From: Acrasis kona
Taxonomy: Eukaryota > Heterolobosea > Eutetramitea > Acrasida > Acrasidae
Direction of reading: 5' to 3'
Assembly: GCA_026419775.2 (NCBI GenBank)
Contig: JAOPGA020001447.1
Span: forward strand, 1 to 57,127
DNA: 57,127 nt
Part shown: positions 11,025 to 21,279 of the stretch, piece by piece
Layout of the letters: every line of letters begins with the position of its first letter
Numbering within the stretch: position 1 is the stretch's first letter
The notes under the pieces: generated by a model
Database searches by the model: none
What the model was told of the DNA's origin: nothing
The model's input: the letters and a program-made list of their open reading frames with translations, nothing else
Position numbers and translations under genes: made by a program

Positions 11025-12281
11025 TTTTCTTCGTAACGTGTTTGACGTGCATTCTAAAGTACTTGTGGTATCCCTTCCTTGTGAAATCTCCCGATTCGAT
11101 TCTACTACGTTGATACTGGGTGTTTTGGTCTGTCGGTGGGATGTTGATTGTTGTTCATGTTGCGGTTCATTTTGTGCGATTGTGAACAGCGGACATATCT
11201 CCGGAGTTGGTGTGCGATTGTAAAGGTCGGTTCTGGGTGATTGATTCTGTAGTGCTGTGGTNATAGTTGCACCGGCGTTAATAGTGACTACAGGAGATGA
11301 TGCAGTAGTAGTAGGTTCAACGATGGTGGTTTGTGGGTATGGCGGTAGTATTACGTGTTCTCGTACTATCCTCGTGTCGCGAATAATTCGGAAGGTCCTG
11401 ACTCTATTAGACTCTAGCGGTTGTGGTTGGCGTAGGCGTTGGAGTGTTGTTGTTGGTTTTGGAGTCGGTGTAACGGTAGTGGTGGGTTGTACATGCGGTG
11501 CTGCGGTGATTGGGGTGGCAGTTGTAGCAGTTAAATAAGGTGTTACAGTAGTGGTAAGTGCGGCATTTATACCAGTTGGTGCAATCNTGGTTGTAGGAGC
11601 ACAGTTGCGGTGGCTGAAGCGGTTGTAATGGATGGTTCAACAGAAGGGTGCCTATTGGAGGATAGCAATTTGGGTAGGTGTAGGGGTAGGCGATGGAGTT
11701 AGTGTTGGAGTAGGTGTTGGGGCAATTGTCGGAGTCGGCATAAGTGGTGTAGGTGTAGGGGTGGGCGATGGAGTAAGTGTTGTAGTAAGTGTTGGAGTAG
11801 ATGTTGGAGTAGATGTTGGTGTTGATGTGGGTGTTATTGTGGGAGTTGGAATAGGTATTGATGTAGGAGTTAGTGCGGGAGTTGGAGTAAAAGTTGGAGT
11901 GGGAGTTAGTGTGGGAGTAGGTGTTGAAGTAGGAGTAGATATAGGTGTTAATGTAGCCGTTACAGTGGGAGTAGGAGTTGATGTAGGTGTTGGATTCGGT
12001 GTTATAGTAGGTGTTGGAGTTAGTGTAGGTGTTAATGTAGGTGTGGTTGTTGATATAGGAGTTGATATAGGAGTAGGTGTTGAACTAGGTGTTGGTGTGA
12101 GAGTTGGAGTAGGTGTTGGAGTAGGTGTTGATGTCGGTGTGCGTGTTGGTGTGGATGTGGCAGTTGGAATAGGTGTTGGTGTTGATGTAGGAGTTGATGT
12201 AGCAATTGTCGTAGAAGTTGGTAATGGCATGGCATGAAGAAAGTCACATACAAGTGGAGGTGGTGCATACTTGCGTAGCAA
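11025..12281 (-). pseudogene. Degenerate Thr/Pro-rich (mucin-like) protein gene
   Basis: Two minus-strand open stretches follow one another. The first, 12281-11652, starts at an ATG and is almost pure TPTPTST repeats after a short hydrophobic, Cys-containing start. The second, about 11640-11025, has no Met but stays open for some 200 codons and remains Thr/Pro-rich (TTTVTPYLTATTATP, VEPTTTASSPVV) before turning more complex. A frame shift separates them near 11650, and an N sits at 11587. Thr/Pro-rich tracts usually form O-glycosylated surface stalks. No secure signal peptide or anchor is visible, so this is best seen as a decayed or mis-sequenced surface-protein gene. Confidence 0.35.
11650..12235. 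repeat. Degenerate hexamer tract, (GGNGTN)n
   Basis: Nearly 600 bp with a 6-bp period, variants of GGAGTT/GGTGTT/GATGTA. It encodes Gly-Val repeats on the plus strand and Thr-Pro repeats on the minus strand. A much shorter stretch of similar composition is at 19040-19150. Confidence 0.85.
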
Positions 12282-13318
12282 TGGAACTGCTGTTGTTTGG
12301 TTACGGCATGTTCGTTTTGATATCGAGGCGGTAGTTGTCTGTCAATTGCTGTAGCTGTATNTGATAGGTGCTGCAGTGGGCATCGAAGTTGAAATTGGTG
12401 TTGCTGTATCTTCGAGTGTTGTTATGTGTTATAATAGATGCATTTGTGAGTGTTGATGTTTCCATATCGCTCTAGTGATGTTGAAGGTGTTGCTGGTGCT
12501 AGTAACTGGATGCTGTCTATAAAAGAAGTTAGTTAAGCTGCCATGATGAATCACTTACAAGTAATGTGTCGGTGCTAGCTCTCTCCTTCTATTTTTTTTT
12601 CTACTTTTTTGCTCTTCTACTGTGTAATACTTGTATGCCGCCCAACTCCATGATGATCTTTCTGATTCGATGTCGTATAACTCTATCTGGTTGTGTTCTA
12701 GTAACATGACAAACGATGATGTTACAATAGGAGTTGAGCGGCGCCTGTTAGATGTGTATATTCGTCTTGGTAACGGTGGATGTTTTGATCTCTGATGTGT
12801 TGGTTGAAACATGGGCTCTATGTCCGTTGCTGATGAAGTTGCGAATGATGATATGTTGTTACAAAACTTTGGCGTAAATTCCTTCGTAGTTGAAGCGATG
12901 TGAGTATGCGCGGTTGACTTATAGATGGATAGTGGTTGTGTTGATGTGATTATTCGTATGTAATGTTGTTTGATCATTCCTATGTTGCTGTGGCTGTGTA
13001 TAATCGGAGGTCGATAATGTTGTTGTTCATCTTGTAGCGTTGGTTACTGGTTGCGAAAGTAGGTCGAAGTGTTTACGCTTGGAAGTTGGGATGGCGTGGA
13101 TCTTGATGATTGTAAACTGATCATTTCTGTTTGTTTGAGTCTGATTGTATTTTAGTTGCTTCCTACTGGTTATATGTGTCACACTTTGTTGTGATGGTTG
13201 CTGTTTCATTATGTACTATAGATCAACAGAGTAACCTATGATACAAGCTGAAGGAGCGGAACCCATAACCTTCAAATGATATATATATCACAGTTTTACT
13301 GTGACGGTCGCCGTTTCT

Positions 13319-13591
13319 TCATGTTCCGTGGATTAACAGTGTTAACCTATGGTACAAGCTGAAAGGGGCAGAACCCATATCGTAGGATCGTATGAAACTA
13401 TGGTTTCTTAACGTTTTCTGTTTGGTCATAGCAACCGTGCCTGGATGGAAGATGGATTTGTTTTCTAATGTGAGGTTAGTGGAAACTGATGAAAGTGTCT
13501 TCTTACCTTCTTCATCTCTTGGCAGCAGCTGCGGATAAGAACTTCCAAGATACGGTACCAGATGAAGGTCCATGTTATGGTCGTAGCTCAT
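13319..13591 (-). CDS. Short ORF of the inverted-repeat family with an in-frame 42-nt intron
   Basis: The ORF contains MDLHLVPYLGSSYPQLLPRD and continues after what looks like an intron: GTAAG donor, CACTAAC branch-like site and TTAG acceptor, 42 nt and free of stops. The right arm carries the equivalent at 56048-56278, with the same donor, branch and acceptor but a different tail. The unit is tandemly duplicated in each arm. No family is recognised. It may be a small spliced transcript of a repeat, not a protein gene. Confidence 0.35.
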   Translation of the reverse strand: MSYDHNMDLHLVPYLGSSYPQLLPRDEEGKKTLSSVSTNLTLENKSIFHPGTVAMTKQKTLRNHSFIRSYDMGSAPFSLYHRLTLLIHGT

Positions 13592-13868
13592 CCGTTTAGA
13601 TTTGGTTCATGCAATGTGTTGATTGTAACCGTGCCCGGATGGAAGATAGTTTTGTTCTAATGTGAGGTTAGTTTGGATCGTTGAAAGTGTCTTCTTACCT
13701 TCTTCATCTCTTGGCAGCAGCTGTGGATAAGAACTTCCAAGATACGGTACCAGATGAAGGTCCATGTGATAGTCGTAGCTTATCCGTATGGATTTGGTTC
13801 ATGCAGTGTTGTGTTGTGTTTTTGTTTTTGCTTTTCTGTTTGTGTTTTTGTTTTTTGAAGTTGTCCAA

Positions 13869-13874
13869 TTTATA
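13869..13874 (-). promoter_or_regulatory. TATA box (TATAAA) in the left arm
   Basis: Reads CTCTATAAATTGG on the minus strand, followed by an A/C-rich leader of about 65 nt ending ACACTGC before an ATG. The same arrangement is intact in the right arm (55747-55752). Confidence 0.55.
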
Positions 13875-15075
13875 GAGTTCGAAATAGAAGAAAATTATGA
13901 AATTTGACGAGCACGTAACGGATTTTTTTCCCTCTCATTACAATGACAACTTTGACTTTTCGACATGTCAATTTTGAGTTTGACACAAAGAATAAAACAT
14001 GTCTCCCTTACTTGCATATTAAGGAAATCAATAGTGGTGGATAGTCTCATGAAAAAAAATCGGAACTTTGAGAAGTATAGAAAAACACTAAAGAGCAAAA
14101 AAACTTCCGGAAGTTTGAATTTTTGACAACAGAATTGACAACTTTAGAAATCCTCTCAAAGACATACCTTTCGCATAACGATAATTAACAATTCTAACTT
14201 GGCCGTCTGTAGGGAAGATTAGATAATCCATTTAATCATAGATGATTCCTATGGATGACTACACACTACTTTTGAGTTCATGATACCTTTTATGCTGCAA
14301 GTAAGACATATTTGATTAGCCATCAACTTCAAGATATTTAAGAACAAGATTGAAGAACAACAAGCATCATTTAATAAGACCACATGTAGAGATACGCATT
14401 GGATTATATTTGGTTGGTCGACGAGAGTATATACATTACGTTTAATTTCCAAGAACATTGCTGTTTGTAGAAAATACTTCGCTAATGAAGTAGTTGGNGT
14501 AATCAATTCCTGTTCTAACGCGACTCGAATTCTAGAGGTTCTATTGGTGCTACAAGATATGTAATGACAGACTTATTCGAAATTGCGCGCATTTTTAAAC
14601 TCTAAAAAGCTGAGAATGGTTTTATATAAAACATTTATTATGATACATGCGTGTTGAACAGCAGCTCATATTGTAGCTTTTAATCTTGTTTCAAGTCTGT
14701 TCTTTGAAAGCCTTTTGCCTTTTAGTCTTTGTACAGGTTTGTTCACATTCCCATTAAACAGCGTGTCGGCATAGTTGTAATCCTTTCTCCTTCTTGTTCC
14801 TGCCACGACATTATTAAGGTCAATGTTTGACTTGATTTGTTTGGTCTGGTCAGCTGGTTTCTTTATCCATACCGTTCTTGTTGTTTCTTTTGTGTACTTC
14901 ATATTGTTGTATTGTTGTTTTTTTCGAAGAACAGAATTGTACATGTCATTTTTATACTATATCCTACTTTTTCTACAGTTCTGTGGAACAGAAAGGAGAG
15001 GTTGAGTTATATAAAATTAGAAAGTAAGTAAGTTTACAAATTGAGTCAACGTTCGTTCATAGTGATTGTGTGTCC

Positions 15076-16045
15076 CCTCCAGTTGCAATCAAGACATTAT
15101 TCGGATGTTGAGAAAAGAGTGATGGAAATCAGAAGTTTTGATAAATGCAAATTTTATTACGTACAGATTTGAATCAGTTAGTATCCGCTAGACGTCTGTG
15201 TTTTGACATTAAAAATCAAAAGTCAACGGTCATGGTTGCCTCATAGTATTTACACCAATGAGTCTAAAAGTATAATTCAATCCACACTCCTCTTGCGGCA
15301 TCATTAAAATGTTGCATCCATCGTATAATGTTCTTCTGCTTGTATTCTTCCATTTAAACGTTCAAAGTATCTTGTAACAAATCTCTTGAGATGTGCTGTC
15401 GTTCCTTCATGATGACAAAATGATTTAAATGTATGGGGATGACTTGTAATTGTGCTGATCCAATCCCAAAACTGTTGATGGTCAAAGTTTTTTCCTTGAT
15501 TGAAAGTTGTAAGATGGTTGGTTTGATTGTTATCCTCATGTTGTCATGCCTATTCGTTACATTAGAAAAAGTAATAATAAGGTACTTCCGGCATACCCAT
15601 GATGGCGATGAAGATTCTTTGCATAGAATCGTCGGTCATGTAGCTCTAGATTTTTTCTCAATGAAGTGGGCCTTTGGCAAATGTATAAGAGAATCAATGT
15701 TTTTCAATGTTGGGTGCGGAGGTGTAAATATGGTTGAAAAAGGCATCCATCTTACCAGACTCTTCGCTCCATTAGTGAAATGAAAACAAAATTCTACTTA
15801 CGTTTGAGATGGCATGTAATGTATAAAGATNACTGCCATACTCTGCAGAAAGTGGGTTGGTAGCGAATGAATTTAATGGTAGGAACCAAGCGAACATGTT
15901 GGATCATGGTGTGGCGGAATTTGTTGCTCTTGTTTGGTTGACTCAGTGTATGTGTAGATCGTTCCTTCGTGATTCAATGTTGAAAATGTCATCCAATTTG
16001 CCAGACTCTACGCACCATTAGTGAAATGAAAATGCATTTACTTAC
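15076..16045 (-). repeat. Extension of the left inverted arm (partner 48100-48990)
   Basis: The segment matches the reverse complement of 48100-48990. Shared landmarks are CCCCTCCAGTTGCAATCAAG at the start, the GCAAAGAATC...CATCATGG block and two GTAAGT...CACTAATGG intron-like units at about 15770-15815 and 16010-16055. On the left the two homologous blocks are separated by only about 90 bp, on the right by 5.6 kb. N at 15831. Confidence 0.8.
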
Positions 16046-17139
16046 GTTTGAGATGTAATGTGCAACAGTTTACAAACAACGTGAATGAGTGTGTTCGAGA
16101 CTATTTTTGATGAACTGTAGCCCATTCATGGAGTTATTTAGTTTTATGGGAACGGACAGACAACTGCCGTATGTATGTCTTGTCCTCCTGATGCTACAGT
16201 GTAAAAGTGAAATGCACGTGCCTGCGATCCGAAAGTTTTCAAGTACCAATGGACTTCGCGTGGATGGTGAACATTATATTATTACAGGCCAGATCCCTGT
16301 TCTTTCAAGAACAGGATGGTCACAGTGATATCGATGTAGTACAATACAACAACAAACAATCACAACTATAGTGAAGTACTGCCTAGAAAACATCATCGAG
16401 ACCGAAAAGAATACATTCGAAACAATAATACCAAAGGATGACATTGACGTGGATGTGTTGTCAAATGCAGCGCTGTTTTGAAGAAACTACTGAAAAAGAA
16501 CAGACCAAAGGGTATCCAAAAAACAGTGCTAATGTAACAAAGACTATTCGAGGCCATGTTTAACCCTAAACAGCAACACGAAGTTTGTCAGCAGGATCTA
16601 ATACACGATTGTATTGTGCAGCACCTAAATATTTCTGTAAAGTCGATGAGGAACAGTACAGGAACATATTTGGACACACTTAAGGGTTCTGTAGTGAGGG
16701 TGGTCATAAATGGCCGTATAATTCCGATATTAAAACCTTTTTTACATAGACCTAGAATTCTATACTAACGCTGTGGCATCGTTTGCATTGGCCACCATTG
16801 ACGAGGACTACCAACACCCACCAAATGGACACCCAAAGGAGTGGTAGCGGATGAGCTGTATGACGGTGGGTGGTATCCACCATCCATTTTTGGTGTTTGC
16901 AATCGTAACAGAGAAGTCTGATGTGCTAATAAAAATCCCACTTCAAAAAGCCAATTACATATCCTCTCCCGCCCGATGTCGAAAGATATCATACTGACAC
17001 GTAATAATAATCAGACTTAGTTATTATATAAATTATCATAACTTCCATACATACTGACACGTTGTAATAATTAAGTCATTCAAACATATTGGTCTTGAGT
17101 TAAGTTGAATAAATTTATCGAAACAAAAACTTTCATATC
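16046..17139. other. Decayed coding remnants, no intact gene
   Basis: Plus-strand fragments in shifting frames look coding (for example LRVDGEHYIITGQIPVL near 16255 and KGSVVRVVINGRIIPILKP near 16690) but are broken by stops. I do not recognise the source. The last 150 bp are AT-rich and probably hold the promoter of the next gene. Confidence 0.35.
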
Positions 17140-17980
17140 ATGCACAATCAAAGCGAAAAAGTCAACGACCAAAGAAAAGTGAGGAAGGCAAAGAAGAATA
17201 AGCCTACGCCACAAGTAACAGAAGAAGTAAGAAAAGTAACGAACTTGTGGGCGCAATCGCTCAAAGCGGAGATTCGCAGGTCAAAAGACGATGAGGACGA
17301 AGATGTCCGTATAATCCTGGAAGCAATACAGGATTTTTTGAAAAAAAATCACTCACAGACCCCAGAAAATGTATGTATCAATATTTTATAATATAATTTT
17401 TAACTGTACAGTTTGATCTTGGCGCAAAGCAACTTTTTGGGGATAACTACAAAAATTATGCACAAAGGCGCATTAGTTGGAAAGAGTTTGTTGTAGTGGA
17501 GTTAAAGTGGAAACCTTTAGAGGCCAAACCATTAGATTCCATTGAACAACCCGCAAAAAAATGTGAGCCTGTCAACTTCAAAAAAAACCTAAACATCAAA
17601 GTGCAAAAAGAGAAAAAGCAGCCCGTGGGACAACCACAAAAACAGTCCGAAGAAGAACAAAAACAACAACCCATCACAGACCAACAGTCTGTCGGAGAAA
17701 AGGAGCAGTTAGGACATGAGCAGGTGACTGTAACGCCTGGAGCTGATGTAAGTGCACTGGTTTTATTTAACTTAACCGTATGAAGCTAAGTAATCTTGTA
17801 CAATCTCTCATAAACGACGTGCGAAAGATGGAAGCTCAACGCGCAGAGGATCAAACAAGGATGAACAAGATGGAAATCCAACGCGCAGAGGATCAAATAA
17901 GGATAAACAAGTTGGAGGTCAGAGTAAGCGAAGTCGAGAGGTTACTCGCTCAAACAACCTTGTTCTTGCCGCAGGTGTGA
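17140..17980 (+). CDS. Unrecognised three-exon protein with C-terminal coiled coil
   Basis: Exons 17140-17370, 17412-17747 and 17786-17980 join in phase 0 across introns of 41 and 38 nt (GTATGT...ACAG and GTAAGT...GAAG), giving about 253 residues. The N-terminus is basic (KVRKAKKNKPTPQ). A globular patch follows (LFGDNYKNYAQRRISWKEFV), then a Lys/Gln/Glu-rich linker. The C-terminus is a coiled coil with an internal repeat (MEAQRAEDQTRMNKME / IQRAEDQIRINKLE). It resembles a small DNA- or RNA-binding oligomer, but that is inference. It is the only intact-looking gene between 8.2 and 19.9 kb. Confidence 0.6.
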
Positions 17981-18853
17981 GGTTCTCTACATTTTGAAGC
18001 AGGCTTGCATCATGGCTTACAAACAGTCCCATCCTCATTAAAAATACAAAAACAAATTTGGACAGCTTTGTCTGACCTTCATAGGCTCTTCAGAGCCCCT
18101 GCATCAAAATTGTTGTATGCCGCCAACTCATTCAAAACCTGATTTTTGTTTGGACTTGATTGATAGTTCAGATTGTTTGAAGTTCTTGACTCTTGATGAC
18201 AAAAACTTATACTCTCTGTATTACTTCCAACTTTAACATTGGCAGTCTGGCAGTCGATGATCCAGCTGCTCATCAAAATGCTATAGAACTTGACAAACTC
18301 TGAAAAGTGTTTTATAAAATTCTTGTTTCGATTATTTATTATATGATACATTAACTCAAATTGTTGCTTTCAATCTTGCTTCTAGTTTGTTCTTTGTACA
18401 GGTTTGTTGATAGTTTAATGTAAATTTTATTACGTACAAGTATAATTCGACGTGTCTCATAGAATTTACACCAATGAGTCTAAAAGTATGTTTCGATCCA
18501 CACTCATCTTGCGGTATTATAATAATGATGCATCGCTTAATGTTCTTCTAATTGTATTTGTGCATTTAAACGTTCAAAGTATCTTGAAATGAACCTCTTG
18601 AGATGTGTTCTCATCCAAACTATCGTTACATTAGAAAGAATGCAAAATGTCTACTTACGGCAATTTTAAATTGTCATCATGCTAGTACGTTATAAAGCCA
18701 TCAATATATTGACTTACTTGAAAGTTGATTAATTCGCTCCTTTATCATGTGGAATTGGATCCTCTCTCAAAGTATAGTGTGATATAGTGACCATGTATGT
18801 TTGTTGGATATATGCTTTTGTGTGTACGCAAACATGAATTTGTTGAAAGTGAT
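17981..18853. other. Gene-free stretch with a shortened copy of the dispersed family
   Basis: A minus-strand ORF at 18079-18351 is open but unremarkable. From about 18354 to 18660 the sequence matches parts of 14670-14740 and 15140-15570 joined together, so it is a deletion derivative of the left arm. It ends with an intron-like GTAAGT...CTAAT unit on the minus strand. Confidence 0.5.
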
Positions 18854-19255
18854 TTATGTTGTGAGTGCCGTATGATTATCATAATTGAAAGTTATTCCTC
18901 TTGTAATGTGAAGGTGTTGAATAAAGTCGTTCATGTTATTTGAAGAGTTGATTTGAGCTGATTGTCGGTGTTGATCAAAAACGTCTCCTTGATAGGTCGT
19001 ATTGTCGGCAAGTGTCCATGTATCTGATGCGTTCGTTGTTACCACGTGGTCGGTGTTGGGGTATGTGTGGGCGTGAATGTTGGAGTGGGTGAAGATGTTA
19101 TCTGTGGTTGTGAGCGTCGGAGTGGATGTAAATGTGGGTGTAGGAGTGATTGTTTGTGTCAATGTTGGTTCCGGGATTGTTGCTGTAGAAGTGGCTGTGT
19201 TTGTTCTGGCATGTTCAGTAGTATGTGAATAATTATTCGTTTGAGATGATTTCAA
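18854..19255 (-). CDS. Thr-rich ORF of unknown function
   Basis: A 133-codon minus-strand ORF with a Thr/Pro-rich middle (TLTQTITPTPTFTSTPTL) and an Asn/His/Asp-rich end. The composition resembles the degenerate Thr/Pro gene at 11.0-12.3 kb. No signal peptide, anchor or domain is visible. It could be a real extracellular-type protein fragment or an open stretch of low-complexity DNA. Confidence 0.25.
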   Translation of the reverse strand: MKSSQTNNYSHTTEHARTNTATSTATIPEPTLTQTITPTPTFTSTPTLTTTDNIFTHSNIHAHTYPNTDHVVTTNASDTWTLADNTTYQGDVFDQHRQSAQINSSNNMNDFIQHLHITRGITFNYDNHTALTT

Positions 19256-19947
19256 TTTCTTGTCACTTTGTTCGACTCCAATGTTGATCGAATGAATGGC
19301 AATGAGGGAAATTGAAAATGTACATCAGCTGTTGTTGATGATATTACGTGTGTATTGGTCCAATAACTTCATGGTTGTGAAGTGAAATGTACCTTTTCAA
19401 TTACATTTTTCGTTTCAATCCTTGTCGGTAAAGTGGTTTGTTACCTTTTATCAATATCATGATGAAGCGTATGGGATAAAAACCGTGTGTCATGGTGTCC
19501 CTTGCGTCTGTTTCTTTATCTTTATTTCTCAATAACGGATAGTTAGTCAGTCAACCAAACAAAAAAATAGAAGAGGAAAAGATGATGATATACGATAAGT
19601 TTTCAGATTTGGCGTAAAGAATGCAAACAAGTGAGAGCTTTTCGGACAGAGTGGTCGAGATTCTTTATCAAATTACAGAACATCACAAATCATCAACCAT
19701 TTTATGCAAAATTTTGTGGTAGAGAGAAATAGAATGGAGTATATGAATGTTGGAAACATTTTAGCCCAACAAACAATAAAATACCTTCTGCTACCTACAA
19801 TCAACATTGAGCTCATAATATGGAATTAAAATAAGAATAAATATTTTGCATTCATGAACCTTTGCGACCAAGTCAACATCGAAATCGGATGTCGCAAATA
19901 AGAGTTGATGTATAAATAAATTAAATTCTTTATTGTTTGTTATTTAT
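19256..19947. other. Gene-free stretch downstream of the GPI-anchored protein gene
   Basis: AT-rich; no coding sequence seen on either strand. It includes the 3' flank of the minus-strand gene ending at 19948. Confidence 0.45.
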
Positions 19948-21213
19948 TTACAACATCATGGCTACGAAGATGGCTGATAGAACACCAATCATGAATGATC
20001 TTTGAACAGCTGAGTTTGATTCTCTTGACAAATCATCTCCAGATTCATTTTGAGTTGGGGCTCTGGTTGTTGGTGCGGAGGTGGTTGGTCTTGGTGTNAG
20101 TTGAACTGGTGGCAAAGTAGTTGGTGCGGAGGTTGATGAACCTGGTACACAAGCACATCTNTCATCACCTGGTGCCTTGATTAATTCAGTCTCATACCAG
20201 TGAACAAATCCACTTGGGCAGGTCCAGCATGGGTTAACTTGAACACATTGTTCTTCGCAGTCAGCACCTTGGAAACCTGGCTTGCATACACATGAACCTT
20301 CACTGCAGTATCCATTACCATTACAAGCTTCGGTTAGTGTTTTTCTAAATCTTCTTGCTGGTGAGGCGTTGTTATCTCCTGATAAGTTTGCACTGCAAGT
20401 GTTTGACTTGACTCTTCTTGCTGGTGAAGCGTTGTTGTCACCTGACAAGTTGGCGCTGCAGACTGGTAGTGATGGTTTGGGTGATTCTGAAGTTTGTGGG
20501 GATGAAGGAGTTGGTACACTTGTCGTTGGTCTTGGTGTCAAGTTGACAGGTGGTGAAGTAGTGGTTGGTGCAACAGTAGTTGGTGCACTTGTTGTTGGAG
20601 CATATGTTGTAGTGGTAGGGGCTGAGGTTGTTGTGCACTCTTTACATACTGGGCAGTGTGTACGCTGTCTTCTTGCTGGTGATGCATTGTTGTCTCCTGA
20701 CAAGTTAGCGTCAACGGTTCCACATGGGCAAGGTGGGCAGGTAGTGATTGGTACACTTGTCGTTGGTCTTGGTGTCAAGTTGACAGGTGGTGAAGTAGTG
20801 GTTGGTGCAACAGTAGTTGGTGCGACAGTTGTGGTAGTTGGTGCGGCGGTGGTTGGAGCACTTGTCGTTGGTCTTGGTGTAAGTTTAACTGGTGGTGAAG
20901 TAGTGGTTGGTGCACCAGTTGTAGTCGTGCAGTCATATTCACAGTTTTCGCCTTCAAATCCTGGGTTACATACGCAGACCTGGTTTACACATCCACCTTT
21001 ACCACTGCATACAGGAGCGGTTCTTGCTGCTCTCGCTGGAGAGGCGTTGTTATCGCCGGAAAGGTTGGCATCTGGAAGGCAGCTTGATGATGTCCTTAGT
21101 CTTCTTGCCGGAGAGGCATTGTTATCGCCAGATAGGTTGGTTCCGCACTGATGTGCGGACACGCACATCCATAGAGCTACAAGCACGATTATGAATAGAA
21201 CACTTTTGTTCAT
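19948..21213 (-). CDS. GPI-anchored EGF-like/mucin-like surface protein with five identical peptide repeats
   Basis: 421 residues, single exon. A signal peptide (1-20, hydrophobic core FIIVLVALW) is followed by Cys-rich and Thr/Pro-rich segments. EGF-like modules lie at about 69-95 (CVCNPGFEGENC) and 297-323 (CVCKPGFQGADC). Mucin-like stalks of APTTTSPPVNLTPRPTTS-type units lie at about 96-158, 194-250 and 360-388. The tail (SGDD... then FMIGVLSAIFVAMML) is a typical GPI-attachment signal, so the protein should sit on the cell surface. The peptide NLSGDNNASPAR occurs five times (26-37, 50-61, 170-181, 255-266, 276-287), always in the Cys-rich parts. It is usually followed by a second Arg and more basic residues, and one copy precedes each EGF module. 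Each copy has two N-x-S sequons. Two residues are unreadable because of Ns (20098, 20161). Adhesion or recognition is the likely role, by analogy. Confidence 0.85.
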   Translation of the reverse strand: MNKSVLFIIVLVALWMCVSAHQCGTNLSGDNNASPARRLRTSSSCLPDANLSGDNNASPARAARTAPVCSGKGGCVNQVCVCNPGFEGENCEYDCTTTTGAPTTTSPPVKLTPRPTTSAPTTAAPTTTTVAPTTVAPTTTSPPVNLTPRPTTSVPITTCPPCPCGTVDANLSGDNNASPARRQRTHCPVCKECTTTSAPTTTTYAPTTSAPTTVAPTTTSPPVNLTPRPTTSVPTPSSPQTSESPKPSLPVCSANLSGDNNASPARRVKSNTCSANLSGDNNASPARRFRKTLTEACNGNGYCSEGSCVCKPGFQGADCEEQCVQVNPCWTCPSGFVHWYETELIKAPGDXRCACVPGSSTSAPTTLPPVQXTPRPTTSAPTTRAPTQNESGDDLSRESNSAVQRSFMIGVLSAIFVAMML

Positions 21214-21263
21214 CTGTTTGTGTTGTGTTGATTTTGAATTGTGATAGAATATTAAATATCCAT

Positions 21264-21272
21264 CTTTTTATA
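21264..21272 (-). promoter_or_regulatory. TATA box of the GPI-anchored protein gene
   Basis: TATAAAAAG on the minus strand, about 55 bp upstream of the start codon, followed by an A/C-rich leader ending AACACAACACAAACAG directly before the ATG. Confidence 0.55.
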
Positions 21273-21279
21273 CATTTGA

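Larger units (their letters stand above)
12555..14985 (-). repeat. Long inverted repeat, left arm (partner 54640-57127)
   Basis: The ~2.4-kb segment matches the reverse complement of 54640-57127 along its whole length with scattered substitutions and indels. Landmarks found in both are the (A)n-rich start near 12590, two tandem ~185-bp units at about 13435-13620 and 13627-13815, a shorter tandem pair near 13190-13385, a TATA-type promoter at 13869-13874 and the stretch 14249-14506. Homology fades at about 14985. The coding direction, as judged by introns and promoter, is minus. N at 14498. Confidence 0.9.

Noticed and set aside
11632-12237. 201-codon Gly-Val ORF on the plus strand
   Set aside because: Pure hexamer repeat with no flanking coding sequence; the minus strand retains coding character beyond the tract.
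20282-21151. 289-codon plus-strand ORF with LLAGEALLSPDK repeats
   Set aside because: It lies antisense to the GPI-anchored protein. Its repeats vary in sequence where the sense peptide is invariant, and it lacks the signal and anchor features, so it is a by-product of the sense gene.
19948-21213. The five peptide repeats as unrecognised introns
   Set aside because: Only some copies have a GT near the start, lengths between possible sites differ, and the reading frame is intact through all copies.
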